From the NCBI RefSeq assembly GCF_000931445.1, contig NZ_CP010849.1, forward strand, positions 5,704,001 through 5,768,000: a stretch of DNA of 64,000 nt, written 5' to 3'. This stretch comes from Streptomyces cyaneogriseus subsp. noncyanogenus (GTDB lineage: Bacteria > Actinomycetota > Actinomycetes > Streptomycetales > Streptomycetaceae). Both the position numbers and the translations under genes were made by a program. Numbering within the stretch: the first letter of the stretch is position 1; the number at the start of each line of letters is the position of its first letter. A model generated the notes under the pieces. The model was given only the letters and a program-made list of their open reading frames with translations, made no database searches and had not been told where the DNA came from. Below, in pieces: positions 1-9,608 of the stretch.

Positions 1-897
1 GCGGACGAGGACCGCAACGACATCCGCATCGAGGCCGCCCTCGCCAAGCTGTACGGCTCGGAGATGGCCTGGCTCATGGCCGACCACCTCGTCCAGATCC
101 GCGGCGGACGCGGCTTCGAGACGGCGGCCTCGCTCGCGGCGCGCGGCGAGCGCGCGGTGCCCGCCGAGCAGATCCTGCGGGACCTGCGCATCAACCGGAT
201 CTTCGAGGGCTCCACCGAGATCATGCACCTGCTGATCGCCCGCGAGGCGGTCGACGCCCACCTCTCGGTCGCGGGCGACCTCATCGACCCGGACAAGTCG
301 CTCCCCCAGAAGGCGAGGGCGGGCGCGAACGCGGGCGTCTTCTACGCCAAGTGGCTGCCGAAGCTGGTCACGGGCGCCGGGCAGCTCCCGAACGCGTACG
401 GCGAGTTCCGGCACGAGGTCGACCTCTCCGGACACCTGCGCTACGTCGAGCGCGCCGCCCGCAAGCTGGCCCGCTCCACCTTCTACGCCATGTCCCGCTG
501 GCAGGGCCGGATGGAGACCAAGCAGGGCTTCCTCGGCCGGATCGTCGACATCGGCGCGGAACTGTTCGCGATGAGCGCCGCCTGCGTCCGCGCCGAGCTG
601 CTGCGCACCCGCGGCGACCACGGCCGCGAGGCGTACCAACTGGCCGACGCCTTCTGCCGCCAGGCCCGCATCCGCGTCGAGGAACTCTTCGCCCGGCTGT
701 GGACCAACACCGACGACCTCGACCGCACGCTCGTCAAGGGCGTGCTGTCGGGCACGTACACCTGGCTGGAGGAAGGCGTCCTCGACCCCTCGGGCGACGG
801 CCCGTGGATCGCCGACACCAGCCCGTCCCCGGTCCCACGGGAGGACGTACGCAGGGTGATCGAGAAAACGCGGGGCGCCGCCGAGCCGGGCGCGTAG
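1..897 (+). CDS. Acyl-CoA dehydrogenase family protein, C-terminal part (5' end outside window)
   Basis: The reading frame is open from base 1 and runs to TAG at 895-897, so this is the last 298 codons of a longer gene. Flavin-dependent acyl-CoA dehydrogenases oxidise acyl-CoA to trans-2-enoyl-CoA in the cytoplasm. The QIRGGRGFE stretch and the following RINRIFEGSTEI (family FEGTNEI-type motif, here FEGSTEI) are the C-terminal flavin/substrate-binding segment of the family. A further helical extension of about 210 residues follows, longer than in short-chain enzymes and more like the large two-part acyl-CoA dehydrogenases. Substrate chain length cannot be told. Family call is firm; the exact enzyme is not. 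Confidence 0.85.
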   Translation, partial: ADEDRNDIRIEAALAKLYGSEMAWLMADHLVQIRGGRGFETAASLAARGERAVPAEQILRDLRINRIFEGSTEIMHLLIAREAVDAHLSVAGDLIDPDKSLPQKARAGANAGVFYAKWLPKLVTGAGQLPNAYGEFRHEVDLSGHLRYVERAARKLARSTFYAMSRWQGRMETKQGFLGRIVDIGAELFAMSAACVRAELLRTRGDHGREAYQLADAFCRQARIRVEELFARLWTNTDDLDRTLVKGVLSGTYTWLEEGVLDPSGDGPWIADTSPSPVPREDVRRVIEKTRGAAEPGA

Positions 898-1191
898 CGC
901 CCCGGGAGCGGGACGAGCCCACCGGCTCACCGCCGCCACGACCCCGAGCCCGCGCCGCAGCAGGAGTCCCGGCCCGCGGGAAGCGTCCGCTCGCCCGGAA
1001 ACCGCTGGACGAGCGGGCCGGGACCCCCGGCGCTCACGGCGCCCCGTCGGCGATCCGGCCCGACGGCGGTGGTCCGGGCCTCCGGGCCGGGAACCGGGGG
1101 AGGGGCCGGGGAGGCACCGCCGGCGGCATCGGCCCGCCGGCCGACGGACGCGCTGTCCTCCCGGGGGGCGGCAGCCGCCACAATGGGGGGC
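898..1191. other. Intergenic region upstream of dxr, no gene seen
   Basis: Very GC-rich spacer of 294 bases. Open frames on both strands here are composition artefacts with no recognisable product. A CACAAT sequence shortly before the dxr start is a weak -10 candidate. No convincing terminator hairpin was found. Confidence 0.5.
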
Positions 1192-2448
1192 ATGAGCGAC
1201 AGCCCTGCCCCCCTCGCCGACCCCCACCTCGTCTACGACCCGGTGGCGGGCGACGGCCCGAAGGACGTGGTGATCCTCGGCTCCACCGGGTCGATCGGCA
1301 CCCAGGCCATCGACCTCGTGCTGCGCAACCCCGACCGGTTCACGGTCACCGGCCTGTCCGCGAACGGCGGCCGGGTCGCCCTCCTCGCCGAGCAGGCGCA
1401 CCTGCTGCGGGTGCGGACCGTCGCGGTGGCCCGCGAGGACGTCGTACCGGCGCTGCGCGAGGCGCTCGCCGCCCGCTACGGCACCGGTGAGCCGCTCCCC
1501 GAGATCCTCGCCGGGCCGGAGGCGGCCACCCAGGTCGCCGCCTCCGACTGCCACACCGTCCTCAACGGCATCACCGGCTCCATCGGTCTCGCCCCGACCC
1601 TGGCCGCCCTGGAGGCGGGCCGCACCCTCGCGCTCGCCAACAAGGAGTCGCTCATCGTGGGCGGCCCGCTGGTCAAGGCCCTCGCCAAGCCCGGACAGAT
1701 CATCCCGGTCGACTCCGAGCACGCCGCCCTCTTCCAGGCCCTCGCCGCCGGCACCCGCGCCGACGTCCGCAAGCTGGTCGTCACCGCCTCCGGCGGCCCG
1801 TTCCGCGGCCGCGGCAAGGAGGAGCTGGCCCGGGTCACCGTCGAGGACGCCCTCGCCCACCCCACCTGGGCCATGGGCCCGGTGATCACCGTCAACTCCG
1901 CGACCCTGGTCAACAAGGGCCTGGAGGTCATCGAGGCCCACCTGCTGTACGACATCCCCTTCGACCGCATCGAGGTCGTCGTGCACCCGCAGTCCTACGT
2001 CCACTCGATGGTGGAGTTCACGGACGGATCGACCCTCGCCCAGGCGACGCCGCCCGACATGCGCGGCCCCATCGCCATCGGTCTCGGCTGGCCCGAACGC
2101 GTCCCCGACGCCGCGCCCGCCTTCGACTGGAGCACGGCGTCCACCTGGGAGTTCTTCCCGCTCGACGAGGAGGCGTTCCCCGCGGTCGGACTCGCCCGGC
2201 ACGTCGGCGAGCTCGCGGGCACCGCCCCGGCGGTGTTCAATGCGGCCAACGAGGAGTGCGTGGAGGCGTTCCTGGCCGGCGCGCTGCCGTATCTGGGGAT
2301 CATGGAGACCGTCACGCGGGTCGTGGAGGAGCACGGCACCCCGCGCGCGGGAACCTCGCTCACCGTCGCGGACGTCCTCGAAGCGGAGGCCTGGGCGCGC
2401 GCCCGGGCCCGGGAACTGGCGGCACAGACGGCGGAGGCCCGTGCATGA
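1192..2448 (+). CDS. dxr: 1-deoxy-D-xylulose 5-phosphate reductoisomerase (Dxr/IspC)
   Basis: Second enzyme of the MEP isoprenoid pathway: NADPH-dependent rearrangement and reduction of DXP to 2-C-methyl-D-erythritol 4-phosphate, in the cytoplasm. Visible family signatures are the N-terminal NADPH-binding [14 protein letters not shown] (about residue 27), [10 protein letters not shown], the metal/substrate-binding [27 protein letters not shown] and [12 protein letters not shown]. The start at 1192 (MSDSPAP) gives 418 residues, close to the usual 400; upstream in-frame sequence is low-complexity. An ATG at 1183 is an alternative. It overlaps the next gene by four bases (ATGA), so both are probably translated together. 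ispG follows 1.5 kb downstream, giving two MEP genes in the same cluster. Confidence 0.97.
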   Translation: MSDSPAPLADPHLVYDPVAGDGPKDVVILGSTGSIGTQAIDLVLRNPDRFTVTGLSANGGRVALLAEQAHLLRVRTVAVAREDVVPALREALAARYGTGEPLPEILAGPEAATQVAASDCHTVLNGITGSIGLAPTLAALEAGRTLALANKESLIVGGPLVKALAKPGQIIPVDSEHAALFQALAAGTRADVRKLVVTASGGPFRGRGKEELARVTVEDALAHPTWAMGPVITVNSATLVNKGLEVIEAHLLYDIPFDRIEVVVHPQSYVHSMVEFTDGSTLAQATPPDMRGPIAIGLGWPERVPDAAPAFDWSTASTWEFFPLDEEAFPAVGLARHVGELAGTAPAVFNAANEECVEAFLAGALPYLGIMETVTRVVEEHGTPRAGTSLTVADVLEAEAWARARARELAAQTAEARA

Positions 2449-3749
2449 CGACCTTGATGTTCATCCTCGGCATAGTCGTCTTCGCGGTCGGCCTGCTCGT
2501 CTCGATCGCCTGGCACGAGCTGGGCCACCTCTCCACGGCGAAGATGTTCGGCATCCGCGTGCCGCAGTACATGGTCGGCTTCGGCCCGACCCTGTGGTCG
2601 CGGAAGAAGGGCGAGACCGAGTACGGCGTCAAGGCCATCCCGTTCGGCGGCTACATCCGCATGATCGGCATGTTCCCGCCCGGCGCCGACGGCCGGCTGG
2701 AGGCACGCTCCACCTCCCCGTGGCGCGGCATGATCGAAGACGCCCGATCGGCGGCGTTCGAGGAGCTGAAGCCGGGCGACGAGACGCGCCTGTTCTACAC
2801 CCGTGCCCCGTGGAAGCGGGTCGTCGTGATGTTCGCCGGCCCGTTCATGAACCTGATCCTGGCGGTGGCGCTGTTCTTCACCGTCCTGATGGGCTTCGGC
2901 ATCACCCAGCAGACCACCACCGTCGCCTCGGTCTCCCAGTGCGTCATCGCCCAGACCGAGAACCGCGACGACTGCAAGAAGACCGACCCGGCCTCCCCGG
3001 CCGCCGCCGCGGGCCTGGAACCCCGCGACAGGATCGTCTCCTTCGACGGCGTCCGCACCGACACCTGGGACGAGCTGTCCGACCTCATCCGCGCCAACCC
3101 GGGCGAGGAGGTGGCGATCGTCGTCGAACGCGACGGCCGCGAGGTGACCCTGCACGCGGAGATCGCCACCAACAAGGTCGCCAAGAAGGACGCCGCCGGG
3201 CAGATCGTCGAGGGCGAGTACGTCACCGCCGGCTTCCTCGGCTTCAGCTCCGCCACCGGCGTCGTCAAACAGGACTTCGGCGAGTCCGTGACGTGGATGG
3301 GCGACCGGATCGCCGAGGCCGCCGACTCCCTGGCCGCCCTGCCCGGCAAGATCCCCGCTCTGTGGGACGCGGCCTTCGGCGACGGGCCACGCGAACCCGA
3401 CTCCCCGATGGGCGTGGTCGGCGCCGCCCGCGTGGGCGGCGAGATCGCCACCCTGGACATCCCGCCGACCCAGCAGCTCACCATGTTCATCATGCTGGTC
3501 GCCGGCTTCAACCTCTCGCTGTTCCTGTTCAACATGCTGCCGCTGCTGCCGCTGGACGGCGGCCACATCGCGGGCGCCCTGTGGGAGTCGCTGCGCCGCC
3601 ACACGGCCCGGCTGCTGCGGCGCCCGGACCCGGGCCCCTTCGACGTCGCCAAGCTCATGCCGGTGGCGTACGTGGTGGCCGGGATCTTCGTCTGCTTCAC
3701 GATCCTGGTGCTGATCGCGGACGTGGTGAATCCGGTGAGGATCTCCTAG
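2445..3749 (+). CDS. rseP: RseP-like site-2 (M50) intramembrane zinc metalloprotease
   Basis: Predicted integral membrane protease that cuts substrates inside the membrane, in the family that releases anti-sigma factors and clears signal peptides. The first membrane helix carries the zinc motif HELGH (residues 24-28); a PDZ-like domain lies around residues 180-260 ([12 protein letters not shown]); the third zinc ligand is in LLPLDGGH near the C-terminal helices. 434 residues is normal for the family. The start at 2445 is fixed by the ATGA overlap with dxr and places the helix with HELGH at the N terminus. Its position between dxr and ispG is common in actinobacteria. The substrate cannot be inferred. 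Confidence 0.93.
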   Translation: MTTLMFILGIVVFAVGLLVSIAWHELGHLSTAKMFGIRVPQYMVGFGPTLWSRKKGETEYGVKAIPFGGYIRMIGMFPPGADGRLEARSTSPWRGMIEDARSAAFEELKPGDETRLFYTRAPWKRVVVMFAGPFMNLILAVALFFTVLMGFGITQQTTTVASVSQCVIAQTENRDDCKKTDPASPAAAAGLEPRDRIVSFDGVRTDTWDELSDLIRANPGEEVAIVVERDGREVTLHAEIATNKVAKKDAAGQIVEGEYVTAGFLGFSSATGVVKQDFGESVTWMGDRIAEAADSLAALPGKIPALWDAAFGDGPREPDSPMGVVGAARVGGEIATLDIPPTQQLTMFIMLVAGFNLSLFLFNMLPLLPLDGGHIAGALWESLRRHTARLLRRPDPGPFDVAKLMPVAYVVAGIFVCFTILVLIADVVNPVRIS

Positions 3750-3934
3750 CGCCGGGCACTGGACACCTCGCGTTCACGGCGGCCCGGCACACTACTGCGT
3801 CGGGCCGCCCGCCGTTGGAGGGGGTTCCCCGGGCGTGGTGTGCCCGCGCCGGGACACGTGCCGTAATCTCGAAGGCCGGAGCCCGCCCGCTGACGGGACC
3901 GGACCTTGATCCACGACTTGGGGTTGCACAGCAG

Positions 3935-5092
3935 ATGACTGCGATTTCTCTCGGCATGCCGTCCGTTCCGACCAAGCTCGCCGAGCGCCGCAAGAGCCGG
4001 CAGATCCAGGTCGGGTCCGTGGCGGTCGGCGGGGACGCGCCCGTGTCGGTGCAGTCGATGACCACGACGCGTACGTCGGACATCGGGGCCACGCTCCAGC
4101 AGATCGCGGAGCTGACGGCGTCCGGCTGCCAGATCGTCCGGGTGGCCTGCCCCACGCAGGACGACGCCGACGCGCTCCCGGTCATCGCGCGCAAGTCCCA
4201 GATCCCGGTCATCGCGGACATCCACTTCCAGCCCAAGTACGTCTTCGCCGCGATCGAGGCGGGGTGCGCGGCGGTGCGGGTCAACCCGGGCAACATCAAG
4301 AAGTTCGACGACCAGGTCAGGGAGATCGCCAGGGCGGCCAAGGACCACGGCACCCCGATCCGTATCGGGGTCAACGCGGGCTCCCTGGACAAGCGGCTGC
4401 TGCAGAAGTACGGCAAGGCGACGCCCGAGGCGCTGGTCGAGTCGGCCCTGTGGGAGGCGTCCCTCTTCGAGGAGCACGACTTCCGCGACATCAAGATCTC
4501 CGTCAAGCACAACGACCCGGTCGTGATGATCGAGGCCTACCGGCAGCTCGCCGAGGCGTGCGACTACCCGCTCCACCTGGGCGTCACCGAGGCCGGTCCC
4601 GCCTTCCAGGGCACCATCAAGTCCGCGGTCGCCTTCGGCGCCCTGCTCTCCCAGGGCATCGGCGACACCATCCGCGTCTCGCTGTCGGCCCCGCCGGTGG
4701 AGGAGGTCAAGGTCGGCCTCCAGATCCTCCAGTCGCTGGGCCTGCGCCAGCGCGGCCTGGAGATCGTGTCCTGCCCGTCCTGCGGCCGGGCCCAGGTCGA
4801 CGTCTACAAGCTGGCCGAGGAGGTCACCGCCGGCCTGACCGGCATGGACGTCCCGCTGCGCGTCGCCGTGATGGGCTGCGTCGTCAACGGCCCCGGCGAG
4901 GCCCGCGAGGCCGACCTGGGCGTCGCCTCCGGCAACGGCAAGGGCCAGATCTTCGTCAAGGGCGAGGTCATCAAGACCGTCCCCGAGTCCAAGATCGTCG
5001 AGACGCTCATCGAGGAGGCCATGAAGCTGGCCGAGCAGATGGAGAAGGACGGCGTGGCCTCCGGCGAGCCGTCGGTGTCCGTCGCCGGCTGA
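3935..5092 (+). CDS. ispG: 4-hydroxy-3-methylbut-2-en-1-yl diphosphate synthase (IspG/GcpE)
   Basis: Iron-sulfur enzyme of the MEP pathway converting methylerythritol cyclodiphosphate to HMBPP. Residues show the TIM-barrel start ([26 protein letters not shown]) and the C-terminal [4Fe-4S] site: Cys280 and Cys283 in CPSCGR, Cys315 in [10 protein letters not shown], and Glu322 as the expected fourth ligand. Length of 385 residues is typical. The start at 3935 (MTAISLG) was preferred because the long in-frame extension upstream is antisense-like filler over the protease gene; ATG at 3956 is possible. A 185-base spacer separates it from the protease gene, and a T-tailed hairpin follows, so it may be its own unit. 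Confidence 0.96.
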   Translation: MTAISLGMPSVPTKLAERRKSRQIQVGSVAVGGDAPVSVQSMTTTRTSDIGATLQQIAELTASGCQIVRVACPTQDDADALPVIARKSQIPVIADIHFQPKYVFAAIEAGCAAVRVNPGNIKKFDDQVREIARAAKDHGTPIRIGVNAGSLDKRLLQKYGKATPEALVESALWEASLFEEHDFRDIKISVKHNDPVVMIEAYRQLAEACDYPLHLGVTEAGPAFQGTIKSAVAFGALLSQGIGDTIRVSLSAPPVEEVKVGLQILQSLGLRQRGLEIVSCPSCGRAQVDVYKLAEEVTAGLTGMDVPLRVAVMGCVVNGPGEAREADLGVASGNGKGQIFVKGEVIKTVPESKIVETLIEEAMKLAEQMEKDGVASGEPSVSVAG

Positions 5093-5109
5093 CCCCTTCC
5101 GTCCCTCCC

Positions 5110-5141
5110 GCGCCGCCCCCTGGGGGCGGCGCCGCCGTTTT
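5110..5141 (+). terminator. Intrinsic terminator after ispG
   Basis: GCGCCGCCCCC at 5110-5120 pairs with GGGGGCGGCGC at 5122-5132, and the stem is followed within a few bases by TTTTAT. This is one of few hairpins in the window with a real T-tract. Confidence 0.8.
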
Positions 5142-5192
5142 ATGGCAGGTACAGTGCGGAAATCAGCGACCTTCGAGGTGAGGCCCCGCACC

Positions 5193-6041
5193 GTGTTGAC
5201 GCAGACCACCTCCCGCGTGCTCGAACCGGCAGACCTGGACGCCGCGCTCGCCGTCCTCGACCGCGAGCCGGTCGCGAACGCTTTCGTGACCTCCCGTGTG
5301 CAGGTCGCCGGCCTCGACCCGTGGCGCCTGGGCGGCGAGATGTGGGGCTGGTACGAGGACGGCATACTGACGTCCCTGTGCTACGCGGGCGCCAATCTCG
5401 TCCCCCTCTGCGCCACCCCGCGTGCCGTCCGCGCCTTCGCGGGCCGGGCCCGCCGCGCCGGCCGCCGCTGTTCCTCCATCGTCGGCCCCGCCCGGCCCAC
5501 CGCCGAGCTGTGGCGCCTGCTCGAACCCGGCTGGGGCCCCGCCCGCGAGGTCCGCCCCCACCAGCCCCTCATGATCACCGACCGGATGCCCGCCGGTGTC
5601 GCCCCGGACCCCTACGTCCGCCGCGTCCGCAAGGACGAGATGGAGACGATCATGCCGGCGTGCGTCGCGATGTTCACCGAGGAGGTCGGCGTCTCCCCGC
5701 TGGCCGGCGACGGCGGCCTGCTCTACCAGGCCCGGGTCGCCGAGCTGGTCGGCTCCGGCCGCTCCTTCGCCCGCTTCGACGCCGACGGCAAGGTCGTCTT
5801 CAAGGCCGAGATCGGCGCCGTGACCGACCGCGCCTGCCAGATCCAGGGCGTGTGGGTGGCCCCCGAGTACCGGGGACGGGGCCTCGCGGCCCCCGGCATG
5901 GCCGCCGTCCTGCGGTACGCGCTGACCGAGGTGGCCCCCGTTGTGAGCCTGTACGTGAACGACTTCAACACCCCCGCCCGCCGCACCTACCGCAAGGTCG
6001 GCTTCCAGGAGGCCGGCGCGTTCATGAGCGTGCTGTTCTGA
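5193..6041 (+). CDS. GNAT acetyltransferase with N-terminal DUF4081-type domain
   Basis: Two-domain protein of 282 residues. The C-terminal half is a GNAT fold: GVWVAPEYRGRGLAAPGMAA is the acetyl-CoA pyrophosphate-binding motif (R/Q-x-x-G-x-G/A), followed by SLYVNDFNTPARRTYRKVGF, the typical last helix and strand. The N-terminal half (LEPADLDAALAVLDREPVAN onward) matches the DUF4081 module seen fused to GNATs in actinobacteria. I chose GTG at 5193 because GAGGTGAGG lies about ten bases upstream; an in-frame ATG at 5142 would place the start within the ispG terminator. The acetyl acceptor is unknown. A second GNAT gene follows at once. Confidence 0.85.
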   Translation: MLTQTTSRVLEPADLDAALAVLDREPVANAFVTSRVQVAGLDPWRLGGEMWGWYEDGILTSLCYAGANLVPLCATPRAVRAFAGRARRAGRRCSSIVGPARPTAELWRLLEPGWGPAREVRPHQPLMITDRMPAGVAPDPYVRRVRKDEMETIMPACVAMFTEEVGVSPLAGDGGLLYQARVAELVGSGRSFARFDADGKVVFKAEIGAVTDRACQIQGVWVAPEYRGRGLAAPGMAAVLRYALTEVAPVVSLYVNDFNTPARRTYRKVGFQEAGAFMSVLF

Positions 6042-6081
6042 CGAGCGGGGACTTCGCCGCCATGCGCCCGGCGCACGCGGG

Positions 6082-6095
6082 TAGGCTCCCCGCCA
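6082..6095 (+). promoter_or_regulatory. Possible -10 box giving a leaderless mRNA
   Basis: TAGGCT at 6082-6087 fits the streptomycete TANNNT -10 pattern and ends seven bases before the ATG at 6095, the spacing seen at leaderless genes. No Shine-Dalgarno sequence precedes that ATG. No good -35 is visible. Confidence 0.4.
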
Positions 6096-6625
6096 TGGAC
6101 CTCGCGATCGGCCCCCTGGACCTGCCCGCCCACGTAGACGAAGCCCTCGCGGTCCAGGCCGCCGCCTTCGGTCTGGGTCCCGACGAGGTCGCCGTACGCC
6201 GTCAGATCGTCCTGCGCCACATGACCTACCCGGGCGCCCGCGCCCTCGGCGCCACCGTCGGAGGCGACCTCGTCGGCTTCGTCTACGGCATGCCCAACGA
6301 CCGCACCCACTGGTGGTCCACCGTCGTCGAGCCCTACCTGCGCGCCCAGGACCACGAGGAGTGGCTCGACGACTCCTTCGTCATCACCGAGCTGCACGTC
6401 CACCCGCACCACCAGAACCGCGGCATCGGCCGCGCCCTGATCACCGCCATCACCGACGGCGCCGCCGAGCCCCGCTCCATCCTGTCGGCCATCGACACCG
6501 AGAGCCCGGCCCGCGCCCTGTACCGCTCCCTCGGCTACCGGGACCTCGCCCGCCAGGTCGTCTTCCCCAGCGCCGCCAAGCCCTACGCCGTGATGGGCGC
6601 CCCCCTCCCGCTGCGCAGGCGCTGA
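6095..6625 (+). CDS. GNAT family N-acetyltransferase
   Basis: Small cytoplasmic acetyltransferase of 176 residues. It has the GNAT acetyl-CoA loop HPHHQNRGIGRALITAI preceded by the strand FVITELHV, and the C-terminal ARALYRSLGYRDL. Length fits a single GNAT domain. ATG at 6095 is chosen because the domain begins at once and a -10 box sits at leaderless spacing; the in-frame ATG at 6062 would add eleven residues. It follows another GNAT gene by about 50 bases. The substrate is unknown. Confidence 0.85.
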   Translation: MDLAIGPLDLPAHVDEALAVQAAAFGLGPDEVAVRRQIVLRHMTYPGARALGATVGGDLVGFVYGMPNDRTHWWSTVVEPYLRAQDHEEWLDDSFVITELHVHPHHQNRGIGRALITAITDGAAEPRSILSAIDTESPARALYRSLGYRDLARQVVFPSAAKPYAVMGAPLPLRRR

Positions 6626-6682
6626 CCTCCCGGCCGATTTCCGCCGCGCCGGACCGCCCGGCTAACCTCGTTTGCCATCACC

Positions 6683-6725
6683 CTCCCCCAGGCTCTCGGC
6701 GCCGCTCGAGCGAGGGGGACCCCCA
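6683..6725. repeat. Palindromic intergenic element before proS
   Basis: CTCCCCC at 6683-6689 pairs with the GGGGG run at 6714-6718, with an inner palindrome CGCTCGAGCG at 6703-6712; the trailing GGGGGACCCCCAG end is self-complementary. I recall very similar CTCCCCCAG...GGGGGACCCCCA units scattered between genes in many Streptomyces genomes. It ends about 20 bases before the proS start, so it lies in the leader if transcription starts near TAACCT at 6662-6667. Confidence 0.55.
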
Positions 6726-6746
6726 GCAGCAGGAGATACGAGAACC

Positions 6747-8447
6747 ATGGCGAACGCACCGGTCCAGCGCATGTCCCAGTTGTTGGCGAAGACGCTGCGC
6801 GACGACCCGGCGGACGCCGAGGTCCTCAGCCACAAGCTGCTGGTCCGCGCCGGCTACGTCCGCCGCACCGCCGCCGGCATCTGGACCTGGCTGCCGCTCG
6901 GCAGGAAGGTCCTCGCCAATGTCGAGCGGATCGTCCGCGAGGAGATGGACGCCATCGGCGCCCAGGAGGTGCTGCTCCCCGCCATCCTGCCCCGCGAGCC
7001 CTACGAGGCGACCGGCCGCTGGGACGAGTACGGCCCCGAGCTGTTCCGCCTGAAGGACCGCAAGGGCGGCGACTACCTCCTCGGCCCCACCCACGAGGAG
7101 ATCTTCACCCTCCTGGTGAAGGACCAGGCGTCCTCCTACAAGGACCTGCCGGTCATCCTGTACCAGATCCAGAACAAGTACCGGGACGAGGCCCGCCCCC
7201 GGGCCGGCATCCTGCGCGGCCGGGAGTTCCTGATGAAGGACTCCTACTCCTTCGACGTCGCCGACGAGGGCCTCGCCGAGTCCTACGCCCTGCACCGCCA
7301 GGCGTACCAGCGCATCTTCGAGCGCCTCGGTCTCGACTACCGCATCTGCGCCGCCACCGCCGGAGCCATGGGCGGCTCCAAGTCGGAGGAGTTCCTCGCC
7401 CCGGCCGACGCCGGCGAGGACACCTTCGCCGACTGCCCGCACTGCGACTTCGCCGCCAACACCGAGGCGATCACGTACGAGCTGAAGCCGGTGGACGCCG
7501 CGGAGGTGCCCGCCGCCGAGGACATCCCGACCCCGGACACCCCCACCATCGAGACCCTCGCCGCAGCGCTCGGCGTCCCGGCCTCGGCGACCCTGAAGAA
7601 CCTCCTGGTCAAGGTCGACGGCGAGATCGTCGCCGTCGGCGTCCCCGGCGACCGCGAGGTCGACATGGACAAGGTCGAGGCCCACTTCGCCCCGGCCGCC
7701 GTCGAGATGGTCACCGAGGTGGACTTCGCCGCCCGCCCCGACCTCGTCCGCGGCTACGTCGGCCCGCAGGGCCTGGAGAAGGTCCGCTACATCGCCGACC
7801 CGCGGGTGGCCCCGGGCACCGCCTGGATCACCGGCGCCAACAAGCCCGGCACGCACACCAGGAATGTCGTCGCGGGCCGCGACTTCGAGGTCGACGAGTA
7901 CGTCGACGTCGTGGTCGTCCAGGAGGGCGACCCCTGCCCGAAGTGCGGCACCGGCCTCAAGCTGGACCGCGCCATCGAGATCGGCCACATCTTCCAGCTC
8001 GGCCGCAAGTACGCCGACGCCCTGAAGCTGGACGTCCTCGGCCAGAACGGCAAGCCGGTCCGCGTCACCATGGGCTCCTACGGCATCGGCGTCTCCCGCG
8101 CCGTCGCCGCCCTCGCCGAGCAGCACGCCGACGACAAGGGCCTGGTCTGGCCCAAGGAGGTCGCCCCGGCCGACGTCCACGTGGTCGCCGCCGGCAAGGC
8201 CCTCCAGACCGAGGTGGCGCTCGACGTCTCCGGCAAGCTGGCCGCCGCGGGCCTGCGCGTCCTGGTGGACGACCGGGCCGGAGTCTCCCCGGGCGTGAAG
8301 TTCACCGACGCCGAGCTGATCGGCGTGCCGGCCATCCTGGTCGCCGGACGGCGCGCGGGCGAGGGCGTCGTCGAGCTCAAGGACCGCCGCACCGGCGAGC
8401 GCGAGGAACTGCCGGTCGAGGAGGCCATCGCCCGCCTCACGGCCTGA
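6747..8447 (+). CDS. proS: Prolyl-tRNA synthetase (bacterial type, with editing domain)
   Basis: Class II aminoacyl-tRNA synthetase charging tRNA-Pro. Class II motif 2 is seen in [21 protein letters not shown], and motif 3 in [18 protein letters not shown]. Between them, about residues 230-400, lies the inserted YbaK-like editing domain that removes mischarged alanine ([14 protein letters not shown]). The C-terminal anticodon-binding domain starts near DVHVV. 566 residues is the usual length for the bacterial type. AGGAGA at 6731-6736 sets the start at ATG 6747. The gene follows a palindromic element and ends in a strong hairpin, so it is probably monocistronic. Confidence 0.97.
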   Translation: MANAPVQRMSQLLAKTLRDDPADAEVLSHKLLVRAGYVRRTAAGIWTWLPLGRKVLANVERIVREEMDAIGAQEVLLPAILPREPYEATGRWDEYGPELFRLKDRKGGDYLLGPTHEEIFTLLVKDQASSYKDLPVILYQIQNKYRDEARPRAGILRGREFLMKDSYSFDVADEGLAESYALHRQAYQRIFERLGLDYRICAATAGAMGGSKSEEFLAPADAGEDTFADCPHCDFAANTEAITYELKPVDAAEVPAAEDIPTPDTPTIETLAAALGVPASATLKNLLVKVDGEIVAVGVPGDREVDMDKVEAHFAPAAVEMVTEVDFAARPDLVRGYVGPQGLEKVRYIADPRVAPGTAWITGANKPGTHTRNVVAGRDFEVDEYVDVVVVQEGDPCPKCGTGLKLDRAIEIGHIFQLGRKYADALKLDVLGQNGKPVRVTMGSYGIGVSRAVAALAEQHADDKGLVWPKEVAPADVHVVAAGKALQTEVALDVSGKLAAAGLRVLVDDRAGVSPGVKFTDAELIGVPAILVAGRRAGEGVVELKDRRTGEREELPVEEAIARLTA

Positions 8448-8452
8448 GCGGA

Positions 8453-8501
8453 CGCGACACGGGGGCCCGCCCGCGCCGTGCGGGCGGGCCCCCGTGTCGC
8501 G
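8453..8501. terminator. Bidirectional terminator between proS and the convergent gene
   Basis: A perfect 21-base-pair stem: 8453-8473 pairs with 8481-8501 around a 7-base loop. There is no T-run, as is usual in high-GC actinobacteria. It sits between converging genes and can serve both. Confidence 0.85.
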
Positions 8502-8572
8502 CTCCGGGACCCGTGGTGACGGCCCGTCGACTCTTCCCGGGCAGGCGGGGGCCGGACCTCCGCGGCGGGCCC

Positions 8573-8623
8573 CTACAGCCGGCCCGCGACTACAGCCGGC
8601 CCGCGACTAGAGCCAGCCCGCGA
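8573..8623. repeat. Triplicated 17-base unit across a stop codon
   Basis: Three head-to-tail copies of about CTACAGCCGGCCCGCGA: 8573-8589, 8590-8606 and 8607-8623 (two differences in the last). Each carries CTA, a TAG on the minus strand; the third is the real stop of the minus-strand gene. The copies therefore lie just past its end and repeat its last codons. Confidence 0.85.
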
Positions 8624-9509
8624 ACTCCAGCAGCAGCTCCGCGTCCTTCTCCCGGCCGACCCTGCGGGCCCGTACGCCCGACTCCACCGCCCGGAACAGC
8701 GTCCAGCCGCGCAGCCGTTCCTGGTCGACCTCCAGCGACTCCGCGAGCCGCTTGATCCGCCGCCGCGTGGTCGCCGCGCCCGACGGCTGGGCGATCAGGT
8801 CCTCCACCCGGTCCCGCACCAGCCGCGCCAGGTCGAAGGCGCTCTCGCCGACCACCGGATCCGGCCCCACGGCCAGCCACGGCATCCGGTCCCCGGCCAG
8901 CACCTTGCTCTGCCGGAACGTGCCGTGCAGCAGGACCCCTTCGGGCGGCCGGACCAGCAGCTCCTCACGGATCGCGAGCGCCGCCTCCACCAGCGGCGCC
9001 ACCTCCGGATCGGCCGCGGCCCCCGAGCGCATGGCCTCGGCCTGCCGCCCGGTCCGCTCCGCCACCGTCTCGAACCGGTGCCCGGCGGGCGGTTCCACCC
9101 ACAGCCGCCGCAGCGTGCCCGCCGCCTCCAGCAGGGCCTTGGCCTCCGGGAGCGACCGCACCGACACGTCCGGGTGCAGCCGTTCCAGCAGCAGGACGCC
9201 CTCGGTCGGGTCCGCCTCGTCGAGCACCTGCACCGCGCCCCGGCCGCCCCAGTGCGCCAGCGCCACCCGCTCGCTCTCCGGACGCGCCCGCGGCGGGGCC
9301 AGCTTCAGCACGGCCGGCGACCCGTCCGCCCGTCGCACCAGCACGACCAGGCTGCTGCGCCCGCCGGGCACCTGCACCCGCTCGACGGTCAACTCGCGTA
9401 GCGCGACGGCCCGCCGCGCCAGCTCGGGCAGTCTCTCCAGCCAGCCGTCACCGTCCGGTGCCGTCTCACCGAGCGCCCTGACCAGGCGCCGCGGCGGTTC
9501 GAATGCCAT
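8607..9509 (-). CDS. Aminoglycoside phosphotransferase-like protein, probable pseudokinase
   Basis: 300 residues resembling the APH(6)/hydroxyurea-kinase group. The C-terminal lobe has VLLHGTFRQSKVL followed by WLAVGPDPVVGESAFDLARL, which lines up with the family's HGDLHxxNVL and AIDPKPxxGDxAxD segments. The catalytic Asp of HGD is Thr197, the Asn of the loop is Lys, and the metal-binding Asp of IDP is Gly215. Family kinases need these residues, so phosphotransfer and antibiotic resistance are unlikely. ATG at 9509 has a GGGAAGGGA sequence about ten bases upstream. The gene is alone on this strand. What the fold does here is unknown; binding a small molecule or nucleotide without catalysis is possible. 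Confidence 0.8.
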   Translation of the reverse strand: MAFEPPRRLVRALGETAPDGDGWLERLPELARRAVALRELTVERVQVPGGRSSLVVLVRRADGSPAVLKLAPPRARPESERVALAHWGGRGAVQVLDEADPTEGVLLLERLHPDVSVRSLPEAKALLEAAGTLRRLWVEPPAGHRFETVAERTGRQAEAMRSGAAADPEVAPLVEAALAIREELLVRPPEGVLLHGTFRQSKVLAGDRMPWLAVGPDPVVGESAFDLARLVRDRVEDLIAQPSGAATTRRRIKRLAESLEVDQERLRGWTLFRAVESGVRARRVGREKDAELLLEFAGWL

Positions 9510-9608
9510 GCGCGAGCCGTTCCCTTCCCGTACGTGTCCGTCCCGTCGGTGCCGTCCCGGGCCCCCGAGTCCCGCGGGGCCCGCCCCGTGGGCGTCCTCC
9601 CGTGTCCG

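Noticed and set aside
2240-3934. Long upstream in-frame extension of ispG
   Set aside because: It reads through the protease gene in another frame as Arg/Pro-rich filler. The ispG family N terminus begins near 3935.
5142-5192. Upstream ATG start for the first GNAT gene
   Set aside because: It begins right after the ispG terminator T-tract with no ribosome binding site; GTG at 5193 has one.
8607-9509. Antibiotic-resistance kinase
   Set aside because: The catalytic and metal-binding Asp residues are replaced, so a resistance call is not supported.
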